Source: Andeanibacterium fulvum (GTDB lineage: Bacteria > Pseudomonadota > Alphaproteobacteria > Sphingomonadales > Sphingomonadaceae). Taken from it: a stretch of DNA of 64,000 nt. The stretch covers positions 124,001 to 188,000 of the forward strand of contig NZ_JBANRM010000005.1 in the NCBI RefSeq assembly GCF_037154085.1. The letters are read 5' to 3'. Below are positions 60,093 through 64,000 of this stretch, piece after piece. Under the pieces are notes generated by a model. It was not told where the DNA came from. It saw only the letters and a program-made list of their open reading frames with translations, and made no database searches. Positions within the stretch are counted from its first letter, which is position 1. The number at the start of each line of letters is the position of its first letter. A program made the translations under genes and the position numbers.

Positions 60093-61201
60093 CCCCAACC
60101 CACTTCAGTGAAGAAGACGGCGAAGAACGCGTCGAGCACGATCACCATGAAGATGCCCTGCACCACGGCCATGGTGGTGCGCAGGCCCACTTCCTCCGAA
60201 TTGCCCTGCACCTGCATGCCCTGATAACAGCCGGCCAGCGCCACGATCAGGCCGAAGACCGGCGCCTTGACCATGCATACCCAGAGGTCATGCAGCGGCA
60301 CCACTTCCTGGATGCGGTTGAGGAAGGTGAAGAAGGGTATGCCGAGGCTCAGATCGGAGACCAACGCGCCACCGACGATAGCCAGCCCGGCCGAATAGAA
60401 ACCCAGCAGCGGCATCATGAACACCGCCGCCAGCAGGCGCGGCACGATCAGTGCCTCCATCGGGGAGACGCCGATAGTGCGCATCGCGTCGACCTCTTCG
60501 GTCAGCTTCATCGTGCCGATCTGCGCCGCGAAGGCGGAGCCGGAACGGCCCGCCACCATGATCGCGGTCATCAGCACGCCCAACTCGCGCACGGCAAGGC
60601 GGCCGGTGAGGTTCACCGTATAGATTTCCGCCCCGAACTGGCGCAGCTGCACCGCGCCCTGCTGCGCGATCACGACACCGATGAGGATGCTCATCAACCC
60701 GATAATGCCGAGGGCGGAGATACCTACCAGTTCGAACTGGCGCGTGATGGAAGCAAGCCGCAACCGCCGCGGATTGGCCGCGAGGGAGCCGAGCGCCGTG
60801 AGAATAGCACCGAGGAAGCCCAATAGGCGGATCACGCCCACGCCCCAGTTGAACACGCGAGTGCCGATCGCGGCGGGAACGCGGGTGAACAGGGGCAGGC
60901 GCTGCGGCTCGATCTCCGCTTCGCTCTGCGAGCCCTGCACTGCCTCTATCAGGCGGCGCGCATCCTCGCTGGCGCCGGTGATCTGCCCGCCGCTGTCGCG
61001 CGCGAAGCGCCACACGATCCAGGCGCCGACCGTGTCCACCGCGCCCACGTGGGAAAGGTCGATCCTATCCACCGGGCCGGGCCATTCGCGCAGTTTGCGA
61101 TCGAGCACGCCGATGGAGGAAATCAGCAGGGGCCCGGTCAGCACCAGGCTGGCGCCGCCCTTTTCGTCGGTCTCGACCGTGAAATCCGCCCATTCCCTCA
61201 T
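60089..61201 (-). CDS. MlaE-type permease with N-terminal STAS-like domain
   Basis: A 370-residue protein. The first ~95 residues form a STAS-like/MlaB domain (VLTGPLLISSIGVLDRKLREW, DLSHVGAVDTVGAW), and the rest is the MlaE permease with five to six helices (LRQFGAEIYTVNLTGRLAVRELGVLMTAIMVAGRSGSAFAAQIGTMKLTEEVDAM, PRLLAAVFMMPLLGFYSA). Fusion of the MlaB-like regulator to the permease is common in alphaproteobacteria, as in plastid TGD1-like systems. It is the first gene of the operon and diverges from valS (120 bp). Confidence 0.92.
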   Translation of the reverse strand: MREWADFTVETDEKGGASLVLTGPLLISSIGVLDRKLREWPGPVDRIDLSHVGAVDTVGAWIVWRFARDSGGQITGASEDARRLIEAVQGSQSEAEIEPQRLPLFTRVPAAIGTRVFNWGVGVIRLLGFLGAILTALGSLAANPRRLRLASITRQFELVGISALGIIGLMSILIGVVIAQQGAVQLRQFGAEIYTVNLTGRLAVRELGVLMTAIMVAGRSGSAFAAQIGTMKLTEEVDAMRTIGVSPMEALIVPRLLAAVFMMPLLGFYSAGLAIVGGALVSDLSLGIPFFTFLNRIQEVVPLHDLWVCMVKAPVFGLIVALAGCYQGMQVQGNSEEVGLRTTMAVVQGIFMVIVLDAFFAVFFTEVGWG

Positions 61202-61321
61202 GCGGTTGAGCTATGCGAGCAAAATGGGGCCGCGACAAGGCCAAGGCAGCGGATGTAGCGCCGCCGTCAAGTCATTGGGCATTGCACCGCACAATCGCGG
61301 CTGGCAAAGGCCCTGACCAGT

Positions 61322-64000
61322 ATGAGCGACACTCTGGACAAGACTTTCGACCCTGCCTCCATCGAGGCGAAGTGGTATTCCCATTGGGAGAGCAACGGCC
61401 TGTTCCGGCCCGAGCGCCCCGACGCGCAGCCCTTCACCATTGTGAACCCGCCGCCCAACGTAACGGGCAGCCTGCATATCGGCCACGCGCTGGACAATAC
61501 GCTGCAGGACGTGGTCGTGCGGTACGAGCGGCTGCGCGGCAAGGATGCGCTGTGGGTGGTGGGCATGGACCATGCGGGCATCGCCACGCAGATGGTGGTC
61601 GAACGCCAGATGGAAGCGCGGCAGGACAAGCGCACCAACTACACCCGCGAGCAATTCGTGGAGAAGGTGTGGGAATGGAAGGCCGAGAGCGGCGGCGCCA
61701 TCACCGGCCAGTTGCGCCGCCTGGGCTGCTCCATGGATTGGAGCCGCGAACAGTTCACCATGGACCCGCACTTCACCCGCGCGGTTCTCAAGGTGTTCGT
61801 GGACCTCTATAATCAGGGCCTGATCTACCGCGACAAGCGGCTGGTGAACTGGGACCCCAAGCTGAAGACCGCCATTTCCGACCTCGAAGTGGAAACGCGC
61901 GAGGTGAAGGGCGGCTTCTGGCACTTCAAATATCCGCTGGCCGATGGCGTGAAGCTGGATAACGGGCAGGACTATATCGAGGTCGCAACCACGCGCCCCG
62001 AGACGATGCTGGCCGATATGGCCGTGGCGGTGAATGCGGAGGACGAGCGGTACAAATCGGTCATCGGCAAGGAAATCCTCCAGCCGATTACCGGCCGCCG
62101 CTTCCGCATAGTGGCCGATGAACATGCCGACCCCGAACTGGGCAGCGGCGCGGTGAAGATCACGCCGGGGCATGACTTCAACGACTTCGAAGTGGGCAAG
62201 CGCGCCGGGATCGCCCCGGCCGACATGCTCAACATGCTCGATGCCGATGCCTGCGTGGTGCAGACGGCGGACGGGCTGGTGCCGGAGGAATTCCTCGGGC
62301 TGGACCGCTTCGACGCACGCGCGCTGGTGGTCGAGCGGATGAAGGAACTCGGCTTCCTCATCCCGCATGTGACGAAGGACAAGGAAGGCAACGAGGTTCT
62401 GCACGATGCCGAACCCCGCACCATCCAGACGCCTTTCGGCGATCGCGGCGGCGTGGTGATCGAGCCCTGGCTGACCGACCAGTGGTATGTCGATGCGGCA
62501 ACGCTCGCCCAGCCCGCGATGGAAGCGGTGCGGAGCGGCGCCATCGAGATCGTGCCCAAGAGTTGGGAAAAGACCTATTTCAACTGGATGGAAAACATCC
62601 AGCCCTGGTGCGTTTCCCGCCAGCTGTGGTGGGGCCACCGGATTCCGGCTTGGTATGACGAGGATGGCAATGTCTTCGTTGCAGAGACGGAGGAAGAGGC
62701 GCAGGCACAGGCAGGCAACAAGCCGCTTACCCGCGATTCCGACGTGCTCGACACCTGGTTCTCCTCCGCCCTGTGGCCCTTCGCCACGCTGGGCTGGCCG
62801 GACCAGACCGAGCTGCTGGCCAAGCACTATCCCAACGATCTGCTGATTTCCGGCTTCGACATCCTGTTCTTCTGGGATGCGCGCATGGCGATGCAGGGTA
62901 TCCATTTCATGCAGGAAGTGCCGTGGAAGCGGCTCTACCTCCATGGCCTCGTCCGCGCGCCCGATGGGGCGAAGATGTCCAAGTCGAAGGGCAATGTGGT
63001 CGATCCGCTGGGCCTGATCGACCAATATGGCGCGGATGCTTTGCGCTTCTTCATGGCGGCGATGGAAAGCCAGGGCCGCGACATCAAGATGGATGAGAAG
63101 CGGGTCGAAGGTTATCGCAACTTCGCCACCAAGCTGTGGAACGCCACGCGCTTCTGCCAGGCGAACGGCATCGGCGCCTCCGCCTCCATCGAAGCACCCG
63201 CTGCCACCAGCGCGGTGAACAAGTGGATCATCGGCGAAGTCGTGGAGACCGTGGCCGAGCTGGACAAGGCCATGGCCGAACTCCGCTTCGATGCGGCGGC
63301 CAATGCCATCTACCACTTCGTGTGGGACACTTTCTGCGACTGGTATATCGAACTCATCAAAGGGAACTTCGACGAGGAAACCAAGGCAGTCGCCGGCTGG
63401 GTGCTCGATCAGATTCTGGTGATGCTGCACCCCTTCATGCCCTTCATCACCGAAGAACTGTGGAACGCGCAGGGGGATCGGCCCTACGAACTGATCCTCG
63501 CCAAATGGCCCGCGCCGAGTGCCACTGTCGATCCGGCGGCCAAGGCGGAAGTGGAGTGGCTGATCGCGCTCACTTCCAACATTCGCACCGCCAAGAACGA
63601 GCTGGGCATTGCCCCCGGTGCCAAGCTGGAAGCCTATCTCGAAGTGCCCAGCGCGCTCGGCAAGGGCGTGATCGAAGCCAGCGCGGCGGCGATCGACCGC
63701 CTCGCCCGCCTCTCGGCCATCCGCTTCGAAGCGGCCCCGGCGGGCGCAGCGATGCAGATCGTTGCGGGCGGCGACAGCTTCGTCATCCCGCTGGAAGGGA
63801 TCATCGACATCGAAGCCGAAAAGGCCCGCCTGACCAAGGCGCTGGAGGCTTCGCGCAAGGAAGCCAAATCACTCGAAGGGCGGCTCGGCAATCCGGCCTT
63901 CGTCGAGAAGGCCAAGCCCGAAGCGGTGGAGAAGGCCCGCGCCGACCATGCCCACCACGCTGCCGAGGCCGAGCGTCTGGCGGCGGCACTGGCGCGGCTG
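61322..64000 (+). CDS. valS: Valyl-tRNA synthetase (3' truncated by window edge)
   Basis: The open frame runs to the end with 893 residues and no stop, so only the last few codons are missing. ValRS charges tRNA-Val and edits misactivated threonine. Seen are PPPNVTGSLHIGH (HIGH, H52-H55), the editing-domain TTRPETMLADMAVAVN, the QLWWGHRIPAWY core, and KMSKSK (K551). The anticodon-binding region and a C-terminal coiled coil rich in Ala/Glu/Lys (EAEKARLTKALEASRKEAKSLEGRLGNPAFVEKAKPEAVEKARADHAHHAAEAERLAAALARL) end it. It diverges from the mla operon; the 120-bp gap shows no T-box. Confidence 0.96.
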   Translation, partial: MSDTLDKTFDPASIEAKWYSHWESNGLFRPERPDAQPFTIVNPPPNVTGSLHIGHALDNTLQDVVVRYERLRGKDALWVVGMDHAGIATQMVVERQMEARQDKRTNYTREQFVEKVWEWKAESGGAITGQLRRLGCSMDWSREQFTMDPHFTRAVLKVFVDLYNQGLIYRDKRLVNWDPKLKTAISDLEVETREVKGGFWHFKYPLADGVKLDNGQDYIEVATTRPETMLADMAVAVNAEDERYKSVIGKEILQPITGRRFRIVADEHADPELGSGAVKITPGHDFNDFEVGKRAGIAPADMLNMLDADACVVQTADGLVPEEFLGLDRFDARALVVERMKELGFLIPHVTKDKEGNEVLHDAEPRTIQTPFGDRGGVVIEPWLTDQWYVDAATLAQPAMEAVRSGAIEIVPKSWEKTYFNWMENIQPWCVSRQLWWGHRIPAWYDEDGNVFVAETEEEAQAQAGNKPLTRDSDVLDTWFSSALWPFATLGWPDQTELLAKHYPNDLLISGFDILFFWDARMAMQGIHFMQEVPWKRLYLHGLVRAPDGAKMSKSKGNVVDPLGLIDQYGADALRFFMAAMESQGRDIKMDEKRVEGYRNFATKLWNATRFCQANGIGASASIEAPAATSAVNKWIIGEVVETVAELDKAMAELRFDAAANAIYHFVWDTFCDWYIELIKGNFDEETKAVAGWVLDQILVMLHPFMPFITEELWNAQGDRPYELILAKWPAPSATVDPAAKAEVEWLIALTSNIRTAKNELGIAPGAKLEAYLEVPSALGKGVIEASAAAIDRLARLSAIRFEAAPAGAAMQIVAGGDSFVIPLEGIIDIEAEKARLTKALEASRKEAKSLEGRLGNPAFVEKAKPEAVEKARADHAHHAAEAERLAAALARL

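Noticed and set aside
61202..61321. T-box or other leader regulation of valS
   Set aside because: Only 120 bp separate it from mlaE, with no T-box consensus (AGGGUGGNACCGCG) or terminator.
61211..63430. 739-codon minus-strand frame opposite valS
   Set aside because: Antisense of a complete ValRS catalytic core; no homologous motif.

Overview
The window is GC-rich chromosomal DNA (no plasmid, phage or IS hallmarks) from an alphaproteobacterium, most likely Sphingomonadales (Sphingomonadaceae/Erythrobacteraceae). The indications are the argS-SPOR-nagZ-scpA-scpB-tatABC block, an ATP12-type F1 assembly factor, a permease-ATPase-MCE-lipoprotein (Mla-like) operon, a large TonB-dependent receptor, an alphaproteobacterial-type sigma-32 promoter before clpB, and a CtrA-type TTAA-N7-TTAA box next to a GANTC site. 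I did not assign a genus. I saw no tRNA, rRNA, CRISPR array, transposase or integrase.

Layout. 1-5 kb: the 3' end of glnA, a GT4 glycosyltransferase, an OmpA-type porin, an orphan GH24 lysozyme and the N-end-rule enzyme bpt. 5-9 kb: ilvA diverges from a beta-hydroxyacid dehydrogenase coupled to an exported amidohydrolase. 9-16 kb: a minus-strand block argS, SPOR protein, nagZ, scpA, scpB, tatA, tatB, tatC (arginyl-tRNA charging, envelope maintenance, chromosome condensation, Tat export). 16-19 kb: ispH, thrB, rnhA and a 58-aa YegP-like gene. 19-21.5 kb: a lysophospholipase-like hydrolase coupled to an FAD oxidoreductase. 21.5-28.7 kb: a Tad/Flp pilus locus cpaA-B-C-D-E-tadB-tadC that lacks the cpaF/tadA motor ATPase and any prepilin gene. 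28.8-31.8 kb: a MarR regulator with a perfect dyad operator candidate, then SDR-TetR-mtaP. 32-36 kb: a TonB receptor with a repeat-rich upstream region, followed by a sulfotransferase-like gene.

36-44.6 kb: clpB with a sigma-32-like promoter, a penicillin-acylase-family Ntn hydrolase, a two-domain M16 peptidase lipoprotein and a small beta-rich protein. 44.6-46.1 kb: a two-gene operon of unrecognised exported proteins, one with a glycine zipper. 46-51.5 kb: trmL and the GatCAB amidotransferase, with an opposite-strand acyltransferase between gatA and gatB. 51.5-57.6 kb: a DUF4153-type membrane protein, a membrane-anchored FKBP, rpsU, then five plus-strand genes joined by four consecutive 4-nt overlaps (crcB, pseudouridine synthase, HAD phosphatase, 2-TM protein, ATP12). 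57.6-61.2 kb: the Mla-like operon. From 61.3 kb: valS, cut by the right edge.

Most of the window is housekeeping. The points most worth a second look are the motor-less Tad cluster with a hairpin exactly where cpaF is expected, the TonB receptor/sulfotransferase pair with its repeat-rich promoter, the unknown two-gene exported operon, the CtrA/GANTC element upstream of bpt, and the acyltransferase interrupting gatCAB. No clearly new multi-gene system could be demonstrated from the sequence alone.
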